64,000 bases of DNA from Taudactylus pleione. Lineage: Eukaryota; Chordata; Amphibia; Anura; Myobatrachidae. Within the stretch, counting starts at the first letter, position 1. Every line of letters begins with the position of its first letter. The notes below the pieces were generated by a model that saw nothing but the letters and a program-made list of their open reading frames with translations, was not told the DNA's origin and did not search any database. Position numbers and translations under genes: made by a program. Positions 1-8,068 of the stretch are shown here, piece after piece. The DNA is taken from NCBI GenBank assembly GCA_031769625.1, contig JAUIMM010000573.1, positions 248,001 through 312,000 of the forward strand, in the 5' to 3' direction.

Positions 1-119
1 CCCTTAAAATGTGTCTTATTTGCAAAGCAATGGAAAATAGGATGGACAAGCAGCTAATGCTGAATAAAATGATATGTGGCATGCCTATGTTCTGTGTGCG
101 GGTGCTGCAAAATGCTACA

Positions 120-148
120 TTACAGTGTCAGCAGCTGTGACACTGTAA
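120..148. repeat. Central hairpin of the A palindrome
   Basis: Perfect 11 bp arms (120-130 ttacagtgtca, 138-148 tgacactgtaa) flank a 7-base loop, gcagctg. The same stem recurs in the A half of every unit and in type 2 B halves. Confidence 0.85.
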
Positions 149-393
149 AGTTGCATATCGTATCCAGATACAGCTCAGTCGCATACAGATTATACAGTAG
201 GCAGGCCGTATATCATTTTAATCAGTATAATCTGCTTTTGCGTCCTAATCGCATCACTTTGCAAATAAGACACATTTTAATGGAAAAAGTCACTTGGAAA
301 GATGCTCAGTGCTACAGAGTCACATTGTACTCACCCATTATTTGTAACACATCTCAAAGCACATGGAGGATAGATGTATGTGAACGCATCTGT

Positions 394-620
394 ACCTAAT
401 TATTTATTAGTATTTATTACCAGTTTTTTATATAGCGCACATATATTCCACAGCGCTTTACAGAGAATAATTTGGCCACTCACTTTAGTCCCTGCCGCAG
501 TGGAGCTTACAGTCTATATTCCCTACCACGTGCTCACACAACTAGCAGCAAATGCAACGCAAGACATGATATTTAGCAACACAGCAAAAGACGAGTCATA
601 AGTACCAAAGAACTAGTGTC
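394..620 (+). repeat. Repeat core of the A half
   Basis: It follows the palindrome and reads ttatatagcgcacatatatt, then cagcgctttacag, agtccctgccgcagtggagc and ttacagtctatattcccta, ending gaactagtgtc just before the TCTA tract. From memory, this resembles a dispersed repeat core common in frog genomes (tatatagcgc ... cagcgctttaca ... cttacaatct). I cannot name the family. The A core lacks the five-A run in which the DIRS element sits in the B core. Confidence 0.6.
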
Positions 621-634
621 TATCTATCTATCTT

Positions 635-687
<53 letters not shown>

Positions 688-712
688 TCTTTCTATCTAT
701 CTATCTTTTCAT

Positions 713-755
<43 letters not shown>

Positions 756-775
756 CTCTATATCTATCTATATAT
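621..775 (+). repeat. (TCTA)n microsatellite of the A half
   Basis: TCTA tetranucleotide tract interrupted by tcttttctttc and tcttttcattc blocks and ending atatctatctatatat. Length varies between units from about 119 bp (58785-58903) to about 187 bp (48628-48814), and is the main source of unit length variation in A halves. Confidence 0.95.
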
Positions 776-1528
776 GGGGAATCTAAGGTAGCTAACTAGT
801 GTCTATCTATCAATGATCGAGCTACCTATCTATCTATGATCTATCTTTAAATATTAGACATTGGAGGCAAACCTTCTAATCAAAAGATTCACATTTTCCC
901 AACATTAAGTCCAAGTAATTGAAAAACCACCCCCAAGATTCTTGGTTAGGAAAGGTGAGCATAATGCTGTTTGGGATTTAGACTAAAAAGCATGATTTAT
1001 GGAGTAAAACAGGGAGAGTGAACAGCTGAGATATACTGCATCCTGAGATAAACAGAATTACTGAATATCTGACACTACCAAATCACAGTGTCGCATAAGT
1101 AGAATAGTCCATAGTAAATAGACATTTTTGAAGTATCAATGTATAGCAGGAACATATCATCGTGCCTCTGCAGGCCTAGAGCAAGTCTAGCCTGAGAATT
1201 ACCGGTAATTAATAATCATTAATTACCTGTTCAGGGTCTCCTTCTTCGGTGGTTCATCTTTGATAGTTGCCATGAGTAGAAGTCTGGAATCAAGGAGACC
1301 TCACAAAAGTCCAGCGATGTAGTTTGTTTAGATGTTGACCTCACATTTTGATTCATGGAAAAGGCCCACCTGGAAAAAACATATCGGGAGGCGCGATAAC
1401 ATGTTCTTGCTATACACTATACATGCAAATATATCTCAGTTGGGCCTGTCCTTGTTGGCAGGGTGAATTTGCACTATATCTAGCTACCTTACTCTCTATC
1501 TCTATATCTATCTATATATGGGCAATCA
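776..1528 (+). other. A-only spacer, AT-rich, no gene seen
   Basis: About 750 bp present once per unit and absent from the B half. I see no gene or RNA gene in it. Visible structure: a 14 bp perfect palindrome AATTACCGGTAATT (1197-1210) overlapping a hairpin ggtaattaat-aatc-attaattacc (1204-1227), an octamer ATGCAAAT at 1423-1430, and a short second TCTA-like tract at about 1490-1518. A second octamer lies at 1668-1675 in the B palindrome. The octamers could be chance. Confidence 0.6.
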
Positions 1529-2055
1529 ACAGATGTGTTCACAAACATCTAGCCTCCCTGCGCGTTCAACAGCCCTTCTAGATGTGTTATACCATGGCAC
1601 GAATCGGTACAGCTGAGCATCATTTTGTGAAACATTTTCCCTTAAACTGCATTTTATTCGCAAAGTGATGCAAATAGGATGGACAAGCAGCTTATGCTGG
1701 TTAAAATTATATGTGGCAAGCCTACAGTATGTTCTGTGTGCGACTGTGGCTATATCTGCATGCAAAATGCTACGTTACAGTGTCAGCAGCTGTGACAATG
1801 TAAAGTTGCATATCGCATGCAGATACAGCTCAGTTGCACACAGATTATACAGTAGGCATGCCGTATATCATTTTAGTCAGTATAAGCTGCTTTTGCATCC
1901 TATTCGCATCACTTTGCAAATAAGACACATTTTAATGGAAAAAGTCACCTGGAAAGATGCCCTGTGCTACAGAGTCGCATTGTACTCACCCATTATTTGT
2001 AACACATCTCTCAAAACACATGGAGGATAGATGTACTGCATGTGGAAGCATCTGT
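1529..2055. repeat. B-half imperfect foldback palindrome (representative: unit 1)
   Basis: This 527 bp diverged relative of the A-half palindrome has the same outer tips (acagatgtgttcaca ... catctgt) and the same centre (ttacagtgtcagcagctg near 1775). Its arms are more alike in the middle: caaagtgatgcaaatagg near 1661 faces the complement of cctattcgcatcactttg near 1899. Reading frames on opposite strands give related peptides, which is a direct sign of the inverted duplication. In type 1 units one base breaks the central stem; in type 2 units the stem is intact. Confidence 0.82.
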
Positions 2056-2306
2056 ACCTAATTATTTATTAGTATTTATTACCAGGTTTTTATATAGCGC
2101 ACATATATTCCGCAGCACTTTACAGTGAAAAATTTGGCCATTCACTGTAGTCCCTGCCCCAGTGGAGCTTACACTCTATATTCCCTACCACATGCTCACG
2201 CAACTAGCAACAAATGCAACGCAAGGCATGATAATTAGCAACACAGCAATAGACAAGTTATAAGTACCAAAGAACTAGTGTCTGCCTATCTAACTGTCTA
2301 CCTACC
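2056..2306 (+). repeat. Repeat core of the B half, with the empty DIRS target site
   Basis: Diverged duplicate of the A core (ttatatagcgcacatatatt, cagcactttacagtg, cttacactctatattccc). At 2128-2132 it contains five A residues followed by tttggcc. In units 2, 6, 11 and 17 the DIRS element interrupts exactly this A run, so units without the element are clean empty sites. Confidence 0.75.
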
Positions 2307-2311
2307 GATCG

Positions 2312-2397
<86 letters not shown>

Positions 2398-2409
2398 CTA
2401 TCTATATAT
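2307..2409 (+). repeat. (GATC)n(TATC)n(TC)n microsatellite of the B half
   Basis: Compound tract: GATC repeats, TATC repeats, then a long TC run and tatatctatctatatat. Lengths run from 45 bp (26756-26800) to about 113 bp. Type 2 and post-element tracts end with tatctatctctatatc; most type 1 tracts run straight from TC into tatatc. Confidence 0.95.
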
Positions 2410-2418
2410 GGGTAACCT

Positions 2419-2921
2419 ACAGATGTGTTCACATACACCTAGCCTCCCTGCACGTTAAATAGCCCTTCTAGTAGAGTTATACCGTGGCACGACACTACAG
2501 AACAGAGCACCTTTTCGTGCAAATTATACCCTTAAAATGTGTCTTATTTGCAAAGCAATGGAAAATAGGATGGACAAGCAGCTAATGCTGAATAAAATGA
2601 TATGTGGCATGCCTATGTTCTGTGTGCGGGTGCTGCAAAATGCTACATTACAGTGTCAGCAGCTGTGACACTGTAAAGTTGCATATCGTATCCAGATACA
2701 GCTCAGTCGCATACAGATTATACAGTAGGCAGGCCGTATATCATTTTAATCAGTATAAGCTGCTTTTGCGTCCTAATCGCATCACTTTGCAAATAAGACA
2801 CATTTTAATGGAAAAAGTCACTTGGAAAGATGCTCAGTGCTACAGAGTCACATTGTACTCACCCATTATTTGTAACACATCTCAAAGCACATGGAGGATA
2901 GATGTATGTGAACGCATCTGT
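2419..2921. repeat. A-half imperfect foldback palindrome (representative: unit 2)
   Basis: The 503 bp segment starts TACAGATG and ends CATCTGTA, counting the T and A just outside. Its two arms are diverged reverse complements of each other. Clear matching blocks are the outer tips (acagatgtgttcacata against the complement of tatgtgaacgcatctgt) and ttaaaatgtgtcttatttgc at 2532-2551 against its complement near 2789-2808. The centre is a near-perfect hairpin with 11 bp arms and a 7-base loop, near 2648-2676. I cannot assign it to a named family; a MITE or foldback origin is an inference. The same segment occurs in every unit at the positions given there. Confidence 0.82.
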
Positions 2922-3146
2922 ACCTAATTATTTATTAGTATTTATTACCAGTTTTTTATATAGCGCACATATATTCCACAGCGCTTTACAGAGAATAATT
3001 TGGCCACTCACTTTAGTCCCTGCCGCAGTGGAGCTTACAGTCTATATTCCCTACCACGTGCTCACACAACTAGCAACAAATGCAACGCAAGACATGATAT
3101 TTAGCAACACAGCAAAAGACGAGTCATAAGTACCAAAGAACTAGTG

Positions 3147-3195
<49 letters not shown>

Positions 3196-3220
3196 TCTTT
3201 CTATCTATCTATCTTTTCAT

Positions 3221-3275
<55 letters not shown>

Positions 3276-4719
3276 CTCTATCTCTCTATATCTATCTATA
3301 TATGGGGAATCTAAGGTAGCTAACTAGTGTCTATCTATCAATGATCGAGCTACCTATCTATCTATGATCTATCTTTAAATATTAGACATTGGAGGCAAAC
3401 CTTCTAATCAAAAGATTCACATTTTCCCAACATTAAGTCCAAGTGATTGAAAAACCACTCCCAAGATTCTTGGTTAGGAAAGGTGAGCATAATGCTGTTT
3501 GGGATTTAGACTAAAAAGCATGATTTATGGAGTAAAACAGGGAGAGTGAACAGCTGAGATATACTGCATCCTGAGATAAACAGAATTACTGAATATCTGA
3601 CACTACCAAATCACAGTGTCGCATAAGTAGAATAGTCCATAGTAAAGAGACATTTTTGAAGTATCAATGTATAGCAGGAACATATCATCGTGCCTCTGCA
3701 GGCCTAGAGCAAGTCTAGCCTGAGAATTACCGGTAATTAATAATCATTAATTACCTGTTCAGGGTCTCCTTCTTCGGTGGTTCATCTTTGATTGTTGCCA
3801 TGAGTAGAAGTCTGGAATCAAGGAGACCTCACAAAAGTCCAGCGATGTAGTTTGTTTAGATGTTGACCTCACATTTTGATTCATGGAAAAGGCCCACCTG
3901 GAAAAAACATATCGGGAGGCGCGATAACATGTTCTTGCTATACACTATACATGCAAATATATCTCAGTTGGGCCTGTCCTTGTTGGCAGGGTGAATTTGC
4001 ACTATATCTAGCTACCTTAATATCTATCTCTATATCTATCTATATATGGGCAATCAACAGATGTGTTCACAAACATCTAACCTCCCTGCGCGTTCAACAG
4101 CCCTTCTAGATGTGTTATACCATGGCACAAATCGGTACCGCTGAGCATCTTTTTGTGACACATTTTCCCTTAAACTGCATTTTATTCGCAAAGTGATGCA
4201 AATAGGATGGACAAGCAGCTTATGCTGATTAAAATTATATGTGGCAAGCCTACAGTATGTTCTGTGTGCGACTGAGGCTATATCTGCATGCAAAATGCTA
4301 CGTTACAGTGTCAGCAGCTGTGACACTGTAAAGTTGCATATCGCATGCAGATACAGCTCAGTTGCACACAGATTATACAGTAGGCATGCCGTATATCATT
4401 TTAATCAGTATAAGCTGCTTTTGCATCCTATTCGCATCATTTTGCAAATAAGACACATTTTAATGGAAAAAGTCACCTGGAAAGATGCCCTGTGCTACAG
4501 AGTCGCATTGTACTCACCCATTATTTGTAACACATCTCTCAAAACACATGGAGGATAGATGTACTGCATGTGGACGCATCTGTACCTAATTATTTATTAG
4601 TATTTATTACCAGGTTTTTATATAGCGCACATATATTCCGCAGCACTTTACAGTGAAAAAATATGAGATATGGTAAGAACTTACCCTTGTTATCTCTATT
4701 TCTACGAAGTCCATAGGGT

Positions 4720-4846
4720 TCCACAGGATACCTTGGGGTATAGGTGTGACGTCAGTCGCAGGGCACCAAAGAGTTAAGCTTTCAGCCTCCCAGGATGCAC
4801 TAGGTCCCCCTCCTATACCCCGCCCCCGGGCCAAGGCACCTCAGTT
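4720..4846 (+). repeat. DIRS inverted terminal repeat, 3' end, copy 1
   Basis: Perfect reverse complement of 10449-10575. The outer tip, 4658-4719, is longer and different from the other tip, as is usual for DIRS elements. The CRE copy is at 4747-4754. Confidence 0.95.
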
Positions 4847-4994
4847 AGTTACCAAGCCATAGGCCGGAGGAGGAGAAGGAAGAGAGAGAACAAAGATCTG
4901 GACACATACAAGAATCACATTCTCACCAGAGGGAGACGGAAAACCGGTGACCAGAGCAAAGCCCATCTGCAGCACAGGTGCGACAGGGCGGGAG

Positions 4995-5106
4995 TCCTGT
5001 GGAACCCTATGGACTTCGTAGAAATAGAGATAACAAGGGTAAGTTCTTACCATATCTCATATTTTCTACTTCAGGGTCCATAGGGTATCCACAGGATACC
5101 TTGGGG
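4995..5106 (-). repeat. DIRS internal complementary region, copy 1
   Basis: 112 bp made of two joined parts. Positions 4995-5065 are the exact complement of the 3' terminus (4658-4728), and 5063-5106 the exact complement of the 5' terminus (10557-10600). They overlap by three T residues (5063-5065). This matches the known DIRS design, in which the region serves as template to join the two ends of the cDNA into a circle. It lies just after the recombinase stop. Confidence 0.93.
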
Positions 5107-5126
5107 ATGTCCCAAAGCAGTATCCT

Positions 5127-6149
5127 TTAAGGGTGGGGACGCTCCTGTGCAGAAAGGAGAATCCGCCGCCCGAAGGAAGCATCCTGAGAGGCGAAGGTGT
5201 CAAACCTGTAATACCTCACGAAGGTATGGACAGAAGACCACGTAGCAGCCTTGCAGATCTGAACTGCCGAGGCACCACGTCGAGCTGCCCACGAAGGACC
5301 CACAGACCTAGTGGAATGAGCCTTCAGAGAAGGAGGGACCGGTAGGCCTTCATGAAGATAAGCTTCAGAAATAGCCATACGGATCCAGGCTGCCAAAGTT
5401 TGCTTTGAAGCAGGCCAACCCTTTTTACGGAAGCCAAAGAGGACAAACAAAGCGTCCGACTTCCTAAACGAAGAAGTGCGGTCAACATAAGTCCTTAAGG
5501 CCCGCACAACATCCAAAGAGGCCTCACCCACGGAAAGACCCGGTGAGTTAAAGGCCGGAACAACTATTTCCTCGTTAATATGAAACTGGGAAACAACTTT
5601 GGGAAGAAACTCGGGCCGAGTGCGGAGCACTGCCCTGTTCCCATAAAAAACCAAGAAAGGGGGTCTACAAGAAAGAGCCCCTAACTCAGAAACACGTCTG
5701 GCCGAAGCAATGGCCAGAAGGAAAACAGTCTTAGCTGTTAGCCATTTAAGATCCACTGAGCCCAGTGGTTCAAACGGCGGTCCTTGGAGAGCCCTCAGGA
5801 CCACAGCCAAATCCCAAGGCGCCACAGGTGGAACAAAGGGCGGCTGAATGCGGAGAACACCCTGCATAAAGGTGCGCACATCCGGGATTGTAGCAATCCT
5901 ACGGTGAAACCAGACAGATAGGGCCGAAACCTGTACCTTCAAAGAAGCAAGGCGAAGCCCATGATCTAGTCCCGCTTGCAGGAAGGCGAGAATCCGAGAC
6001 AGACGAAACTCCCGCGGTGCATAACCTCTCGGTCGACACCACTGGAAGAACGTATGCCACACGCGATGGTATATCCTCGCGGAAGACGGTTTCCGAGCTC
6101 GTAACATGGTACGCACCACAGAGCTGGAAAACCCCCGGGACCTCAGCAT
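5127..6149 (-). CDS. DIRS tyrosine recombinase, copy 1
   Basis: 340 residues from the ATG at 6149-6147. It is predicted to integrate the circular DNA copy by strand exchange through a 3'-phosphotyrosine link. An N-terminal core-binding domain covers about 1-110 and the catalytic domain about 125-320. Visible catalytic set: Arg152 in RRVSEL, His278 and Arg281 in AHSTRS, Trp304 in the usual His/Trp place, and Tyr313 nine residues later in FVRYYRF. I chose this ATG because it sits in ATGCTGA, where TGA ends the RT frame. The same frame is open upstream to 7988, but that part lies over the RT domain and reads as low-complexity Ser/Gly/Pro, so I treat it as a shadow. The overlap suggests translation by reinitiation. 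Confidence 0.92.
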   Translation of the reverse strand: MLRSRGFSSSVVRTMLRARKPSSARIYHRVWHTFFQWCRPRGYAPREFRLSRILAFLQAGLDHGLRLASLKVQVSALSVWFHRRIATIPDVRTFMQGVLRIQPPFVPPVAPWDLAVVLRALQGPPFEPLGSVDLKWLTAKTVFLLAIASARRVSELGALSCRPPFLVFYGNRAVLRTRPEFLPKVVSQFHINEEIVVPAFNSPGLSVGEASLDVVRALRTYVDRTSSFRKSDALFVLFGFRKKGWPASKQTLAAWIRMAISEAYLHEGLPVPPSLKAHSTRSVGPSWAARRGASAVQICKAATWSSVHTFVRYYRFDTFASQDASFGRRILLSAQERPHP

Positions 6150-8068
6150 GGCCGTCTCAACAGCCACGCCGTCAAAGACAGCCGAGTCAGGTCCGGGTGA
6201 AGGCAAGGACCCTGAGACAGAAGGTCCGGTCGTAGCGGCAACCGCAGAGGAATGTCCACGGACAGACCCTGAAGGTCTGAGAACCAGTGCCGTCTGGGCC
6301 ACGCGGGAGCTATCAACAGGAGCGTCCCTCCTTCCTGTTTGAATTTCCGGATTACCCGTGGAAGAAGGGAGACCGGAGGGAACAGGTATGCGAACCGGAA
6401 CGTCCACCGGACGGACAGAGCATCCACCAGAGACGCCCCTTCGTCTCTTGTGCGAGACCCGTACACCGGCAACTTGTTGTTGTGCCGGGACGCCATGAGG
6501 TCGATTTCTGGAAGACCCCACCTGTCCACCAGTAGTTGAAAAACGTCCGGGTGCAGGGACCATTCCCCCGGATGAACGTCCTGGCGACTTAGAAAGTCCG
6601 CCTCCCAATTGAGCACTCCCGGGATGAAGACCGCTGATATGGCCGGAAGATTGCGCTCCGCCCAAACCAGGATCCGAGAGACCTCTACGAGAGCCGCCCG
6701 ACTGCGAGTTCCTCCTTGCCTGTTTATGTAGGCCACGGTGGTAGCATTGTCCGACTGGACCTGCACCGGGCGACCCTGGAGAAACCGCTGTGCCTGCTGG
6801 AGAGCATTGAAGACCGCACGGAGTTCCAAGATATTTATTGGAAGCTCCGCTTCTGTCGGCGTCCACCTGCCCTGGAACAAGTGTGGACCCGAAACTGCTC
6901 CCCAGCCCCGAAGACTGGCGTCCGTTGTCAACAGGACCCAATTTGGAACCCAGAACGGACGTCCCTTGTTGAGGTGGGTCGTCTGTAACCACCACGTAAG
7001 GGACAGGCGAACCTCCTGGGTGAGCACAATCGTCTGGGACTTCAGAGACTGAGTCAGCCCGTTCCACTTGGACAGGATCAGGTGCTGCAGAGGTCTGGAG
7101 TGAAACTGGGCGTATTCCACCATGTCGAACACCGACACCATGGAGCCCAGTAACCTCATCGCCGAGTGTAAGGACACCCGGCGGCTGTGCAGACAACTGC
7201 GCACCCTTGACTGTAAAGCAGAGATCTTGTCCTCCGTCACGAAGATCCTTTGCTGTCCCGAGTCCAATAAGGCTCCAAGATGCAGAATCCTCCGAGACGG
7301 GATTAGAGTGGACTTCTGCCAGTTGATTAGCCAGCCGTGCCGTTGCAGCAGTGCAATGGTCAGGTCCAAGTGGCGTAACAGGAGCTCTGGAGATCCTGCC
7401 ACCAATAACAGGTCGTCCAAATACGGCAACATGCGGACTCCCTGCAGCCGCAGAGAAGCCGCCATGACCGCCATCACCTTGGTGAAAACACGTGGTGCTG
7501 TTGCCAGGCCAAAAGGTAACGCCCGAAACTGGAAGTGGTCGCTGCTGATTGCAAACCTGAGGAACTGTTGATGGCGCCAAAGAATAGGGACATGCAGGTA
7601 AGCGTCCTGTATGTCCAATGACACCAAGTAGTCCCCAGGTTCCAGCGCCAGAATGATGGACCGTAGGGTCTCCATCCGAAACTTCGGGACCCGCAAAGAC
7701 TTGTTGAGTGCTTTGAGGTTGAGAATCGGACGATATGACCCATTGGGTTTCTGTACCAAAAATAGATTTGAATAGAAACCCTGGCCCCTCTGGGAGAATG
7801 GAACCGCCACTATAACTCCAGCCTGGAGCATAGTGTGCAATACCTTCCGCAGCTCCGTAGCCTTGTTCCGGTCTGATGGGAGACCCGTGGTGAAGAAGCG
7901 AGCCGGGGGTCTGTGCCGGAAGGAGAGGGCGTATCCGTGGGAAACCACCTCCAGAACCCAAGTGTCTGTCGTAGTGGTCGACCAACACTGGGCGAACTGT
8001 AGCAGGCGGCCTCCCACCCTGGGATCCCCCAAAGGGAGGCCCGGACCGTCAGGCCGCAGGCTTGTCAT
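6143..8068 (-). CDS. pol: DIRS reverse transcriptase-RNase H-methyltransferase-like polyprotein, copy 1
   Basis: 641 residues if started at the ATG at 8068-8066, which overlaps the end of gag by 20 bp. The frame stays open upstream to at least 8269 but without an ATG there, so a frameshift fusion to gag is an alternative. Domains: RT about 80-260, with motif A LDIQDAY (Asp152), LPFGLATAP, and the active site YLDD at 216-219 (positions 7412-7423); RNase H about 375-495, with Asp383, Glu415, Asp440 and Asp491 as the likely metal-binding set; then about 520-641, a region like the phage Dam-type methyltransferase domain known in DIRS elements (PEIDLMA, FPPVSLLPRV, LIAPAWPRRHW). The usual catalytic [DN]PP[YF] appears here as FPPV, so methylation activity is doubtful. 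The stop TGA (6145-6143) overlaps the recombinase start. Confidence 0.93.
   Translation of the reverse strand: MTSLRPDGPGLPLGDPRVGGRLLQFAQCWSTTTTDTWVLEVVSHGYALSFRHRPPARFFTTGLPSDRNKATELRKVLHTMLQAGVIVAVPFSQRGQGFYSNLFLVQKPNGSYRPILNLKALNKSLRVPKFRMETLRSIILALEPGDYLVSLDIQDAYLHVPILWRHQQFLRFAISSDHFQFRALPFGLATAPRVFTKVMAVMAASLRLQGVRMLPYLDDLLLVAGSPELLLRHLDLTIALLQRHGWLINWQKSTLIPSRRILHLGALLDSGQQRIFVTEDKISALQSRVRSCLHSRRVSLHSAMRLLGSMVSVFDMVEYAQFHSRPLQHLILSKWNGLTQSLKSQTIVLTQEVRLSLTWWLQTTHLNKGRPFWVPNWVLLTTDASLRGWGAVSGPHLFQGRWTPTEAELPINILELRAVFNALQQAQRFLQGRPVQVQSDNATTVAYINRQGGTRSRAALVEVSRILVWAERNLPAISAVFIPGVLNWEADFLSRQDVHPGEWSLHPDVFQLLVDRWGLPEIDLMASRHNNKLPVYGSRTRDEGASLVDALSVRWTFRFAYLFPPVSLLPRVIRKFKQEGGTLLLIAPAWPRRHWFSDLQGLSVDIPLRLPLRPDLLSQGPCLHPDLTRLSLTAWLLRRPC

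Larger units (their letters stand above)
1..2528 (+). repeat. Satellite unit 1 (type 1, no insertion)
   Basis: First 2.5 kb tandem unit; the phase is arbitrary because the window opens inside the left arm of the A palindrome. Parts: A palindrome (right portion) 1-393, core 394-620, TCTA tract 621-775, A-only spacer 776-1528, B palindrome 1529-2055, B core 2056-2306, TCTA/TC tract 2307-2409. Type 1 markers include the broken central hairpin of the B palindrome (tgacaatg near 1793) and ctctctatc near 1492. The empty DIRS target (five A residues, 2128-2132) is intact. No gene is visible. Confidence 0.93.

Noticed and set aside
76..399. 107-codon open frame in each A half, with related 121- and 105-codon frames in B halves
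   Set aside because: Comparing the A and B versions, I count about twelve amino-acid-changing differences and only about three silent ones, close to the neutral expectation. The frame runs across both arms of a palindrome and repeats in every unit, so I treat it as non-coding.
374..601. 75-codon and 77-codon frames in the A core and A spacer
   Set aside because: Short, with no recognisable domain or motif, and they lie in repeat core and spacer. Repetition of the unit explains their recurrence.
1423..1430. A snRNA gene suggested by the octamer ATGCAAAT in a tandem array
   Set aside because: I found no U1, U2, U5 or U6 core sequence and no proximal element or 3' box near it.
1526..1765. 79-codon minus-strand frame in each B half
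   Set aside because: It is the mirror of the plus-strand frame caused by the palindrome. It is useful as proof of the inversion, not as a gene.
7122..7571. Plus-strand frames of 60 to 149 codons across the DIRS genes
   Set aside because: They are antisense to the gag, RT and recombinase genes and have no domain of their own.
6150..7988. 612 further codons open upstream of the recombinase start in the same frame
   Set aside because: They lie over the RT and RNase H domains in another frame, read as low-complexity Ser, Gly and Pro, and match no domain. The four copies are too alike to test for selection.
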